Source of the DNA: Phycisphaerae bacterium
GTDB taxonomy: Bacteria > Planctomycetota > Phycisphaerae > Tepidisphaerales > Tepidisphaeraceae
Reading direction: 5' to 3'
DNA: 9,260 bases
NCBI GenBank assembly: GCA_014380825.1
Contig: JACMJD010000672.1
Coordinates: 1 to 9,260, forward strand
Position numbers and translations under genes: made by a program. Position 1 is the stretch's first letter; each line of letters begins with the position of its first letter. The notes under the pieces are model-generated. The model did no database searches and was not told where the DNA came from. It saw only the letters and a program-made list of their open reading frames with translations. Below are positions 1 through 6,163 of the stretch, one piece after another.

Positions 1-329
1 CACCGCGAGGTGCGGCGTCGGCGACGGCAGCACAACCCGGCGCCGCGGGTGCGCGCGGAGCGCCGCGGGAACTTCCGCCGCCTAGTTTTGCCACGCTCGT
101 GCAGTCGCTCGTCACGCAGGCGCTGTTTTATCTCGGCGATCTCGCGCCGCGCGGCAGCGAGCCCACGCTGAACCTCGACATGGCCAAGCACCAGATCGAC
201 ATGCTCGGCGTGCTGGAAGAAAAGACGGCGAACAATCTTTCGCCCAAAGAAAAACAGTTGCTCGATGCGGCGCTGTACGAAACGCGCATGCGATACATCA
301 GCGTGGCGTCGCAGTTTCTTGGGCCATGA
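1..329 (+). CDS. DUF1844 family protein, 5'-truncated by the window edge
   Basis: The frame is open from the first bases of the window (codons starting at position 3), so this is the C-terminal part of a longer gene. The GTG at 99 is an internal valine codon and not a start. The visible protein begins with a low-complexity Ala/Gly/Pro/Arg-rich stretch, then reads LPPPSFATLVQSLVTQALFYLGD. A helical segment with NLDMAKHQIDMLGVLEEKT and LSPKEKQLLDAALYETRMRY follows, and it stops at TGA 327-329. This pattern (SxxTLVxSLxTQAL, then a helix with AKxxIDxLxxLxxKT) is what I know of the DUF1844 family, small bacterial proteins of unknown function with a variable disordered N-terminus. It is not a known flagellar gene, and the 510-base gap after it suggests a separate transcription unit. 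The family call is recognition by eye; no function can be given. Confidence 0.8.
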   Translation, partial: PRGAASATAAQPGAAGARGAPRELPPPSFATLVQSLVTQALFYLGDLAPRGSEPTLNLDMAKHQIDMLGVLEEKTANNLSPKEKQLLDAALYETRMRYISVASQFLGP

Positions 330-337
330 GCGGATTC

Positions 338-436
338 GTTCTTGGTTCTTGAGGATTGGTTATTCGGGCTCGCTTGTCAGATGCCACGTCGTCGGCTACG
401 GCGCACACCAATAACGAATAACCAAGAACCAAGAAC
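338..436. repeat. Heptad-repeat inverted repeat 1 (long loop)
   Basis: The left arm 338-351 (GTTCTTGGTTCTTG) is perfectly complementary to 423-436. A second left segment, 358-366 (GGTTATTCG), is complementary to 415-423. The downstream arm reads as 7-base units ACCAATA, ACGAATA, ACCAAGA, ACCAAGA, ACC (407-437). The upstream arm has the same period, and the 6-7 bases that seem to be a bulge (about 352-357) are close to one extra unit. The central loop is about 48 bases. CTTTT follows the right arm, so weak terminator activity after the DUF1844 gene is possible, but the AU-rich stem and long loop are unlike a classical terminator. Confidence 0.8.
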
Positions 437-438
437 CT

Positions 439-456
439 TTTGCGCATTCGCGCAAA
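439..456. repeat. Small perfect hairpin next to inverted repeat 1
   Basis: TTTGCGC (439-445), loop ATTC, GCGCAAA (450-456) form a perfect 7-base stem with a four-base loop. It starts two bases after the right arm of the larger element. No run of T follows on the + strand, so it is not a clear terminator. It could be part of a compound transcript end after the DUF1844 gene or a protein-binding dyad. Confidence 0.45.
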
Positions 457-636
457 CCTTTCGCGAACATCCGGCGTACAGAAGTTTGTTGTCCACCTCG
501 ACGATCAGATCGATTGAAAAGTGATGAAGTTCACGCTTGCGTTTTGCTAGTTGCGCATTAGTATCCGAAGCGGCCGAGACGACGGGACAGGCGTTTCGGT
601 TCCTGCACATGCGGCCTCGGGTCGACGACCGGGGGT

Positions 637-667
637 TTGACATCGCTGTTTTGTTTTTGACGATAAT
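637..667 (+). promoter_or_regulatory. Weak candidate sigma-70-type promoter upstream of the TPR gene
   Basis: TTGACA at 637-642 is an exact -35 word, and GATAAT at 662-667 matches the -10 word at five of six positions. The 19-base spacer is longer than the usual 16-18. A dyad GGTCG-A-CGACC (620-630) lies just upstream and another (674-696) just downstream, as expected for operators but also possible by chance. GACGATAA (659-666) resembles the -10 of sigma-28 promoters (GCCGATAA), but no matching -35 is present at the right distance. This is the best candidate in the gap and could drive the TPR-FlgN-kinase-activator genes. Confidence 0.25.
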
Positions 668-841
668 GCGTGAGCGTCGACGATGTTTGTCGATGCGAAG
701 TTGTGTGCAGCATCTCACAGTGACGCGCGAAGGATCGAGCGTGAAGGCGTGAGATGAAGTTGGGAGCGTGCGATACACGGAATGGTGTCACACGAGATTC
801 GGGTTGTACGCCGCGGGGTTTTTAATCGCGGCGGGGAAGGC

Positions 842-3193
842 ATGGAAGCCATGGCGTCTCGGCGCGCGAACGCACGTCTTGCTCAACTCTGGCAGTTGCC
901 GCTGTTGCTGTTGTCGCTGGCGCTGTTCGGCTACGCCGCTTACCTGTTCATCGATCCGCAGCCGGGGCTCACGACCGAAGAGCGGATCAACTCAGCCAAA
1001 ACTTATCTCGCCCAGGAACGCCCCGACGCGGCGAACCAGCTCATCCTTCGCATTCTCTCATCAGAAAAGCTGTCGGCCGAGCATCAAGGGGTGCTCTATC
1101 TGCTCAACGCCGAAGCCATCGACATGACGCAGAAGCAGAAGCGCATCGGCGTGCCGCTTAACTACATCAACATCATCGAGCAGACCCGTCGCGCAACCGC
1201 GAACGGTGCGAAGCTCGATTGGCAGGCGCATCGACGTCTGGGCGAGGCATACGAATCGCTCCGCAAGCCGGCCGAGGCGCTGGCGAGTTATCGCAGCGCG
1301 ATGGATCTGGATCCGACGCGCTCGCTGCGATTGCAGCGGAAGGTCATCGATCTCCAGCTCGCGCAAGACGACGCCGCGCCGGCGGAGCATTCGCTGGATG
1401 AGTTTTTGAAAAGCAATCAGCTCACGGATGTGGAGCGGGCCTGGGCGCTCGGGCAGAAGGCGAACATCCTGATCGACCTTGGAAAATTCGCCGACGCCCG
1501 GCGACTGTTGGATCAGGCGCTGAAGCTGTCGACCGACGGAATCGTGCAGGGCGAAGTGAACTATCACCTCGGTTACTGCGCTTACAAGCTGAGCAACTCC
1601 GCCGACGCGGAACGATATCTGCGCGTGTCGCGCGAATTCCTTCGCACGCAACATCCGCTCGATGCGGACGCAGCCTATCTGCTTGGAAAAATCGCCCAGG
1701 AGCGCGGCGACAATTCCATGGCCATCTCGTTCTACGAGATTGTCCTCGTCAGCCACATCGATTCGAAAGTCGCACCCAGCGCGCTGATGGGCCGCGGCGT
1801 TTGCCGGATCGCAAGCGGGCAGGACGATGCCGGGCTAACCGATCTGCATGATCTGGTTGAGCAGATCACGTCGCGCAACAACCGCCAGAAGCTGAAGGAT
1901 CAGGCCCTGATCGCGCTGCAACAGGGCGTGCAGATTCTGACTGGTCGACAAAATCTCACCGGCGCCATCGAACTGCTGGCGTACGAGCAAACGCTGCAAC
2001 CCGATCCGGCCGCCAACTTCTACGCGCGACTGGGCAACGTCTTTGAGAATCGCGCGGAGCAGATCGAGCGATCGATTCCGACGGCTCAGGGAGCCGAGCG
2101 TATCCGCCGCGAGCAGCAGGTGCGCGAATCGCGCACCCGAGCGGGCGATGCGTTCATCGCGTATTCGCGCAAGCTCACGCTCGCCGACGACAAGGGCTAT
2201 GGCGAGGCGATGTGGAAGGGAATCGATCTGTACGATCGCGCCGCCAACGTGCAGTGTGTGATCAGCGCGTTGGATTTATTCGCGAACGAGCGGCCGGAAG
2301 ATCCGCTCACGCCCGATGCACTGTTGCGGCTGGGCGGCGCGTATCAGGCGGCGGGTTTGTTCGATAAGGCGATCGACGCGTTCAGCCGAAACCAGTTCCG
2401 CTACCCGAAGAGTCTCGCGGCCAGCAAGTCGGCGGTGCCGCTGGCGCAGGCGTATATCGCAAAGGGGCCCGAGGCGTTCGCCAAGGCGGAATCGGTGCTG
2501 ATCGGCGTGGTCGAGGACAACCCGCTCGTCACGCCCGAAGCGGAAGAATTCCGCCAGGCGCTGTTCGAACTGGCCCAGTTGTATTACCGCACGACCCGCT
2601 ACGAAGAAGCGGTGGCGCGGCTGGAAGAATTCACGCAGCGTTACAAAAACGACGACCGCATGGGCCAGTTGTTGTTCCTGATGGCGGACAGCTATCGCAA
2701 GAGCGCGTCGACGCTTGATGTGCGATTGGCGTCGGCGGAAATCGGGCCGGGCGCGGGCGCGATCGACATTGTCGCAGCGGCGGCGGCCAAGCGCGATCGG
2801 TTGCTCAAGGCGCGTGGGCTCTACGATCAGGTCGTCGAGCTGTACAAGAATAAGCAGCCAATTGGGTCGATCGATCAGCTTTACTTCAAGCTGTCGCACT
2901 TCTATCGCGCCGACTGTCTGTACGACCTCGGTGACTACGCCGACGCCGTCAAACTCTACGACACGGCGATCTTCCGCTACCAGGAAGATCCCTCCGCGCT
3001 GGCGGCGTATGTGCAGATCGTAAACGCATACTGCGCGCTCGGCCGGATTCAGGAAGCGAAGACCGCGAACGAACGCGCGAAGCTGATGCTGGGCCGCATT
3101 CCGCAGGAAGCGTTTAAGGATGGCACGTTCGCGATGCCAAAAGAGTACTACGCGCAGTGGCTGAAGTGGACGAGCGAGTCAGGCTTGTGGTGA
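842..3193 (+). CDS. Membrane-anchored tetratricopeptide repeat protein
   Basis: The product is 783 residues from ATG 842. A short basic N-terminus (MEAMASRRANARLAQLWQ) is followed by one hydrophobic segment at about residues 19-37 (LPLLLLSLALFGYAAYLFI), consistent with a signal anchor that leaves the rest outside the cytoplasm. The remainder is helical and rich in TPR-like units. The clearest is at about 127-160 (HRRLGEAYESLRKPAEALAS, then YRSAMDLDP); others are near 199-230, 276-305, 492-525, 568-601, 683-715 and 720-750. No catalytic motif is visible. The start is uncertain: the frame is open from ATG 782, and ATG 851 is also possible. GGGGAAGG (833-840) and the basic-then-hydrophobic layout favour 842 or 851. 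It lies 120 bases upstream of the FlgN-like gene on the same strand. TPR proteins mediate protein-protein contacts; an envelope scaffold for the flagellar motor is my inference. Other candidates are a general periplasmic TPR protein or a secretion-linked scaffold. Confidence 0.85.
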   Translation: MEAMASRRANARLAQLWQLPLLLLSLALFGYAAYLFIDPQPGLTTEERINSAKTYLAQERPDAANQLILRILSSEKLSAEHQGVLYLLNAEAIDMTQKQKRIGVPLNYINIIEQTRRATANGAKLDWQAHRRLGEAYESLRKPAEALASYRSAMDLDPTRSLRLQRKVIDLQLAQDDAAPAEHSLDEFLKSNQLTDVERAWALGQKANILIDLGKFADARRLLDQALKLSTDGIVQGEVNYHLGYCAYKLSNSADAERYLRVSREFLRTQHPLDADAAYLLGKIAQERGDNSMAISFYEIVLVSHIDSKVAPSALMGRGVCRIASGQDDAGLTDLHDLVEQITSRNNRQKLKDQALIALQQGVQILTGRQNLTGAIELLAYEQTLQPDPAANFYARLGNVFENRAEQIERSIPTAQGAERIRREQQVRESRTRAGDAFIAYSRKLTLADDKGYGEAMWKGIDLYDRAANVQCVISALDLFANERPEDPLTPDALLRLGGAYQAAGLFDKAIDAFSRNQFRYPKSLAASKSAVPLAQAYIAKGPEAFAKAESVLIGVVEDNPLVTPEAEEFRQALFELAQLYYRTTRYEEAVARLEEFTQRYKNDDRMGQLLFLMADSYRKSASTLDVRLASAEIGPGAGAIDIVAAAAAKRDRLLKARGLYDQVVELYKNKQPIGSIDQLYFKLSHFYRADCLYDLGDYADAVKLYDTAIFRYQEDPSALAAYVQIVNAYCALGRIQEAKTANERAKLMLGRIPQEAFKDGTFAMPKEYYAQWLKWTSESGLW

Positions 3194-3266
3194 GGCCAGG
3201 TAAGAGGAATGGGTGATGATTGCAGCATGTGTCTTGATACTGGGTTGGCTACTTCTATTGCGTTTG

Positions 3267-3287
3267 AACAGCTAACAACTAACGAAC
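3267..3287. repeat. One-armed heptad repeat upstream of the FlgN-like gene
   Basis: Three consecutive 7-base units, AACAGCT (3267), AACAACT (3274) and AACGAAC (3281), are followed by TTTT. They resemble the downstream arms of the inverted repeats elsewhere in this window. No good complementary left arm is present; 3246-3266 keeps only scattered matches, so the element may be decayed or single-armed. It lies in the 120-base gap between the TPR gene and the FlgN-like gene. Confidence 0.5.
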
Positions 3288-3313
3288 TTTTGGCCACAAC
3301 CGAAGCCAGACGA

Positions 3314-3760
3314 ATGACAGCGACTGAAAACGTGATCGACGCCTTGGAAGAGCAAGTTGGCTGCTATCAGCGGCTGGCCAAGCTCGCGCACATTCAGCAT
3401 GAACACATTCAGCAGAGCCAAACCGACGCTCTGCTGGAAGTGCTCAAGAGTCGCCAAGAAGTGCTGGAAGAGATCGGCCGATTGGAGCAAACCATCGCGC
3501 CCGTGAAACGATCGTGGAGCGGATTCGTCGGCACGCTCGAGCAGCCAAATCGCACTCGCGCCGAAGCGCTGGTGGCCGAGGCGACGCAGTTGCTGAAGGA
3601 GATCACCGATTGCGATCGTGATGATGTCCTGGTGCTGCAACAGCGCACGCTCAATCTCGGTAAGCAGATCAATCAGGCAACGGTCGCGAGAAAGATCAAC
3701 ACGAAGTACGCGGCCGCTGCTTATGGGTCGAGCCAGTCACGAATGGATGTGCAGAGATAA
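3314..3760 (+). CDS. flgN: FlgN-like flagellar export chaperone
   Basis: The product is 148 residues from ATG 3314, almost wholly helical with coiled-coil character. A first helix holds EEQVGCYQRLAKLAHIQHEHI, a second DALLEVLKSRQEVLEEIGRLEQ, and a third runs through ATQLLKEITDCDRDDVLVLQQ. The C-terminal tail is basic and Tyr/Ala-rich (INTKYAAAAYGSSQSRMDVQR). This layout is typical of the FlgN family, cytoplasmic chaperones that hold the hook-junction proteins FlgK and FlgL before export. The frame is open upstream to ATG 3209, but those 35 extra residues are encoded across the heptad repeat and look unlike protein, so I place the start at 3314, although no good ribosome binding site precedes it. 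The family is weakly conserved, so the assignment rests on size, helices, tail and flagellar context; a FliT-like or FliJ-like protein is the alternative. Confidence 0.6.
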   Translation: MTATENVIDALEEQVGCYQRLAKLAHIQHEHIQQSQTDALLEVLKSRQEVLEEIGRLEQTIAPVKRSWSGFVGTLEQPNRTRAEALVAEATQLLKEITDCDRDDVLVLQQRTLNLGKQINQATVARKINTKYAAAAYGSSQSRMDVQR

Positions 3761-3817
3761 GTGGCCAGTGGTCAGTGGTCAGCAAAGACCAATCTGACCA
3801 CTAACCACTGACCACTT
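3759..3817. repeat. Heptad-repeat inverted repeat 3, filling the gap between the FlgN-like gene and the kinase
   Basis: The left arm 3759-3782 and right arm 3794-3817 are 24 bases each and complementary at 22 of 24 positions, with an 11-base loop (3783-3793). Left units are AAGTGGC, CAGTGGT, CAGTGGT, CAG; right units are CTG, ACCACTA, ACCACTG, ACCACTT. The left arm starts inside the TAA stop of the upstream gene (3758-3760), and the right arm ends on the base before the kinase ATG (3818). Both mismatches are C against A on the + strand and would be G-U pairs in a transcript of the other strand. No run of T follows, so it is not an ordinary terminator. Confidence 0.9.
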
Positions 3818-4642
3818 ATGAGCCTCGACACTGTCCAATCTGAATCGCCGACGACCCAGCGCATGGAAGAGCTGGGGCGGATCATCATGGCGTACAGCGA
3901 GGTGACGGACAAACTGCAGCAGAGTCACGATCAGTTGAATCGACAAGTGCAACATCTTCGCGGCGAGCTGAGCGAAAAGAACCGCCTGCTGGAACGGAAA
4001 AACCGCCTGGCCGCGCTCGGTGAGATGGCGGCGGGGATGGCGCATGAGATTCGAAATCCGCTGGGCGGCATTCAGTTGTACACGTCGCTGCTGGCGAAGG
4101 ATTTGATCGATCGTCCGCCATCGCATGAGATCGTGCTCAAGATTTCGAATGGCGTGAAGCGGTTGGAATCGATCGTCAGCCAGGTGCTGCAATTTTCGCG
4201 GGACGTTCAGATCAATTCCGCGCCGTGCGACCTCGCCGAGATCGTTCGACAGGCTGTGGAGCTGGCTGCACATGACAATTGCACAGTGACCGGACCGCAA
4301 TCGATGGTGGTGAACATCGATTCGTTGCTGATTGGCCAGTCGATCCTGAATCTCGCGCTGAATGCGATTGAAGCGATGAACCGCGACGGCGAACTGCGGA
4401 TCGAGTTTTCCGCGCCGCCGGTTGGATCGGACGCGAAACAGTTTCACTTGATCGTGCGCGACACGGGGCCGGGGATCGAGCCGGCGGTGATCGATCGGAT
4501 TTTCAATCCGTTTTTTACGACAAAGGATTCGGGGACCGGGCTGGGCCTGTCGATCGTGCATCGCGTAATCGAAGCGCACGATGGCACGATCATGGCGTCG
4601 AATTGCGATGAGGGCGGGGCGAAATTTGAAGTTCGAATCTAA
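3818..4642 (+). CDS. Soluble sensor histidine kinase (FlrB/FleS/NtrB-like)
   Basis: The product is 274 residues with no membrane segment and no recognisable PAS domain. Residues about 30-65 form a predicted coiled coil (DKLQQSHDQLNRQVQHLRGE onward). The phospho-acceptor H box is MAAGMAHEIRNPLGGIQLYT with His76. The catalytic domain has an N box around NLALNAIEAM (residues 178-187), a G1 box DTGPGI (215-220), and an F/G2 region IFNPFFTTKDSGTGLGLSIV (228-247). All key kinase residues are present, so it should autophosphorylate and pass phosphate to the response regulator encoded 28 bases downstream. This class pairs with sigma-54 activators to control flagellar genes (FlrBC in Vibrio, FleSR in Pseudomonas, FlgSR in Campylobacter). 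ATG 3818 directly follows an inverted repeat and has no Shine-Dalgarno sequence; ATG 3863 is a possible internal alternative. The short N-terminus suggests it senses a protein partner in the cytoplasm, which is inference. Confidence 0.9.
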   Translation: MSLDTVQSESPTTQRMEELGRIIMAYSEVTDKLQQSHDQLNRQVQHLRGELSEKNRLLERKNRLAALGEMAAGMAHEIRNPLGGIQLYTSLLAKDLIDRPPSHEIVLKISNGVKRLESIVSQVLQFSRDVQINSAPCDLAEIVRQAVELAAHDNCTVTGPQSMVVNIDSLLIGQSILNLALNAIEAMNRDGELRIEFSAPPVGSDAKQFHLIVRDTGPGIEPAVIDRIFNPFFTTKDSGTGLGLSIVHRVIEAHDGTIMASNCDEGGAKFEVRI

Positions 4643-4670
4643 CGAGAGTCCTTGGGGACGGAGTTGACCT

Positions 4671-6050
4671 ATGGCGAAAATTTTAATTGTTGACGACCAG
4701 GACATGATGCGTGATTCGCTAGCGGCCACGCTGGCGCGCGAGGGCCATGAAATCATCGCGGCAACCGACGGACCGATGGCGGTCTCTCGATTAACTCAAG
4801 GGCGATTCGATCTGCTGATCTCGGATTTGAAAATGCCAAAGATGACCGGCATCGAGCTACTGCAGGAAGCGCGCAAGCTGCGCCCGGACATGCCGGTCGT
4901 ACTGATGACCGCATTCGCCAGCGTGCAGACGGCCGTGGAAGCGATGAAGCTCGGCGCGTACGACTACATCCAGAAACCGTTCGACGGCGAAGAGATCAAG
5001 CATCTGGTTGAGCGCACGCTCGAGCACAGCCGACTGAAGCTGGAAAACCAGGCCCTGCGCAGCATGGCCGAGATGAACTCGCCGCGGCCGCTGGTGGGCA
5101 ACAGCGAGATCATGGGCGATGTGAAAAAGGTGATGGACCAAGTCGCCAAAAGCAATGTGACCGTGCTGATTCGCGGCGAAAGCGGAACGGGCAAGGAAGT
5201 GGTCGCCCGGGCGATCCACGCCGCCAGTGAACGGCGCGATCGGCCGATGCTGGCCGTCAATTGCGCGGCGCTGTCGGAGAGCTTGCTCGAATCGGAATTG
5301 TTTGGTCACGAGAAAGGCGCGTTCACTGGCGCCGATCGTCTTCGTCGCGGGCGATTCGAATTGGCCGACGGTGGGACCCTGCTGCTGGACGAGATCAGCG
5401 AGATCGCACCCGGCTTGCAAGCGAAATTGCTTCGCGTGTTGCAGGAGAATGCATTCGAGCGAGTCGGCAGCTCACTCACGCAGCAGGTCGATGTGCGCGT
5501 GATCGCCACGACCAACCGCGATCTGGAGACGGCCGTCGAAGAAGGAAAATTCCGTGGCGATCTGCTGTACCGATTGAATGTCGTCCCGATCGAGCTGCCG
5601 CCGTTGCGTCAGCGGGCCGAAGATATTCCGGAGCTGGTCAAACATTTCCTTCATGCGATCTCAAAACGCGAAAAATCGGTCTTCCGGCATATCGAGCCTG
5701 AAGCGATCCGGATCATGCAGCGATATCCGTGGCCGGGAAATGTGCGCGAACTTCAGAACATCGTCGAGCGCGCGTCGGTACTGGAGATGGCGGAGGGCGT
5801 GATTCGCGCCGACACGATCGAACCGTGGCTGCGCCGCAACACCGACATGGTCGGCGCGGTCGGCGGCGCGGTCGAAACGCTCGCCGGCAAACCGCTGGCG
5901 GATATCGAAAAGCAGGTGATCCTGCGCACGCTCGTCCAGTTCCGCGGCCATCGCCTGAAGACCGCCAGCGCGCTGGGCATCGGCGTGCGGACGCTCGGGA
6001 TGAAGATCAAGAAGTGGAAAGAAGAAGGCGTGCCGATCGAGGCGGCGTAA
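4671..6050 (+). CDS. Sigma-54-dependent response regulator (FlrC/FleR/NtrC-like)
   Basis: The product is 459 residues with the full three-domain layout. The receiver domain (about 1-120) has the acidic pair D8-D9, phospho-acceptor D52 in LLISDLKMPKMTG, T80 and K102. The AAA+ domain (about 139-385) has Walker A GESGTGKE (169-176), the sigma-54 contact loop GAFTGA (216-221), Walker B LLLDE (237-241), and the arginine-bearing stretches LRQRAEDIP and WPGNVRELQN. The C-terminal Fis-type helix-turn-helix is at about 427-449 (HRLKTASALGIGVRTLGMKI). With these motifs intact it should use ATP hydrolysis to open sigma-54 promoters when phosphorylated by the kinase just upstream. A ribosome binding site GGAG (4660-4663) lies seven bases before the ATG. 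The structural genes that follow, starting with flgB, are the obvious targets, which is inferred from position. The exact orthology among NtrC-family flagellar regulators cannot be settled by eye. Confidence 0.93.
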   Translation: MAKILIVDDQDMMRDSLAATLAREGHEIIAATDGPMAVSRLTQGRFDLLISDLKMPKMTGIELLQEARKLRPDMPVVLMTAFASVQTAVEAMKLGAYDYIQKPFDGEEIKHLVERTLEHSRLKLENQALRSMAEMNSPRPLVGNSEIMGDVKKVMDQVAKSNVTVLIRGESGTGKEVVARAIHAASERRDRPMLAVNCAALSESLLESELFGHEKGAFTGADRLRRGRFELADGGTLLLDEISEIAPGLQAKLLRVLQENAFERVGSSLTQQVDVRVIATTNRDLETAVEEGKFRGDLLYRLNVVPIELPPLRQRAEDIPELVKHFLHAISKREKSVFRHIEPEAIRIMQRYPWPGNVRELQNIVERASVLEMAEGVIRADTIEPWLRRNTDMVGAVGGAVETLAGKPLADIEKQVILRTLVQFRGHRLKTASALGIGVRTLGMKIKKWKEEGVPIEAA

Positions 6051-6066
6051 GTGCATTCGCAGAACC

Positions 6067-6087
6067 TGCGCTCGTCGCGCACTTTTT
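6067..6087 (+). terminator. Candidate intrinsic terminator after the sigma-54 activator gene
   Basis: TGCGC (6067-6071), loop TCGTC, GCGCA (6077-6081) form a short GC-rich stem followed by CTTTTT (6082-6087). It begins 17 bases after the activator stop codon. An overlapping alternative hairpin, CGCAG-AAC-CTGCG (6058-6070), shares the left side and would exclude it. The five-base stem is short, so termination may be partial. Confidence 0.4.
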
Positions 6088-6133
6088 GCCAATCGCTCGA
6101 GGGACATTCGCGACATGTCAGCACGTTTTACGA

Positions 6134-6148
6134 TGGCATCGTTTTTGA
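6134..6148 (+). promoter_or_regulatory. Candidate sigma-54 (-24/-12) promoter upstream of flgB
   Basis: TGGCATC-GTTT-TTGA matches the sigma-54 consensus TGGCACG-N4-TTGC at 12 of 15 positions counting the free spacer. It keeps the near-invariant GG with correct spacing but has A where the -12 C should be. A sigma-54 activator is encoded immediately upstream, which supports it. Against it: the start point would fall about four bases before the flgB ATG (6164), and the -24 part lies in a perfect dyad, ACGATG-G-CATCGT (6130-6142), which could instead be an operator. A GACATGTC palindrome at 6112-6119 could be an activator site. Confidence 0.35.
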
Positions 6149-6163
6149 CTTAGGTACTCGCCA

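Larger units (their letters stand above)
330..841. other. Long intergenic region upstream of the TPR gene
   Basis: About 510 bases without a convincing gene. The first third holds an inverted-repeat element (338-436) followed at once by a small perfect hairpin (439-456). The middle holds dyads at 620-630 (GGTCG-A-CGACC) and 674-696 (GCGTCGAC/GTCGATGC) around a weak promoter candidate. The last part contains a 6-base dyad, GCCGCG 810-815 and CGCGGC 827-832, just before the purine-rich GGGGAAGG (833-840) ahead of the TPR gene. Short open frames on both strands here have composition unlike proteins and no recognisable motif. Between about 460 and 610 I see nothing. Confidence 0.6.

Noticed and set aside
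659..666. Sigma-28 -10 motif GACGATAA
   Set aside because: It matches seven of eight positions of GCCGATAA, but the expected -35 position (640-647) does not resemble TAAAGTTT.
342..752. Plus-strand open frames at 342-524 and 537-752
   Set aside because: The first is encoded largely by the inverted repeat and its loop; the second has no family resemblance or ribosome binding site. Both look like chance frames.
377..791. Open reading frames of 77-133 codons on the minus strand in the gap before the TPR gene
   Set aside because: They are rich in Arg, His, Ser and Cys, run over the inverted repeat and the opposite-strand gap, lack recognisable motifs and have no clear ribosome binding site.
782..841. 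ATG 782 as start of the TPR gene
   Set aside because: The extra 20 residues would put a poorly hydrophobic stretch before the basic-then-hydrophobic anchor and have no ribosome binding site. Not fully excluded.
1061..1756. Long minus-strand frames inside the TPR gene and other genes
   Set aside because: They are mirror frames of GC-rich coding sequence; the + strand proteins have clear family features and the minus products do not.
3209..3313. ATG 3209 as start of the FlgN-like gene
   Set aside because: The extra 35 residues are translated from the heptad repeat and the preceding gap, have odd composition, and the purine-rich AGAGGA touches the ATG with no spacer.
6075..6089. A second sigma-54-like site TCGCGCA-N4-TTGC
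   Set aside because: The -12 TTGC is perfect and spacing fits, but the near-invariant GG of the -24 element is CG and the site overlaps the terminator stem.
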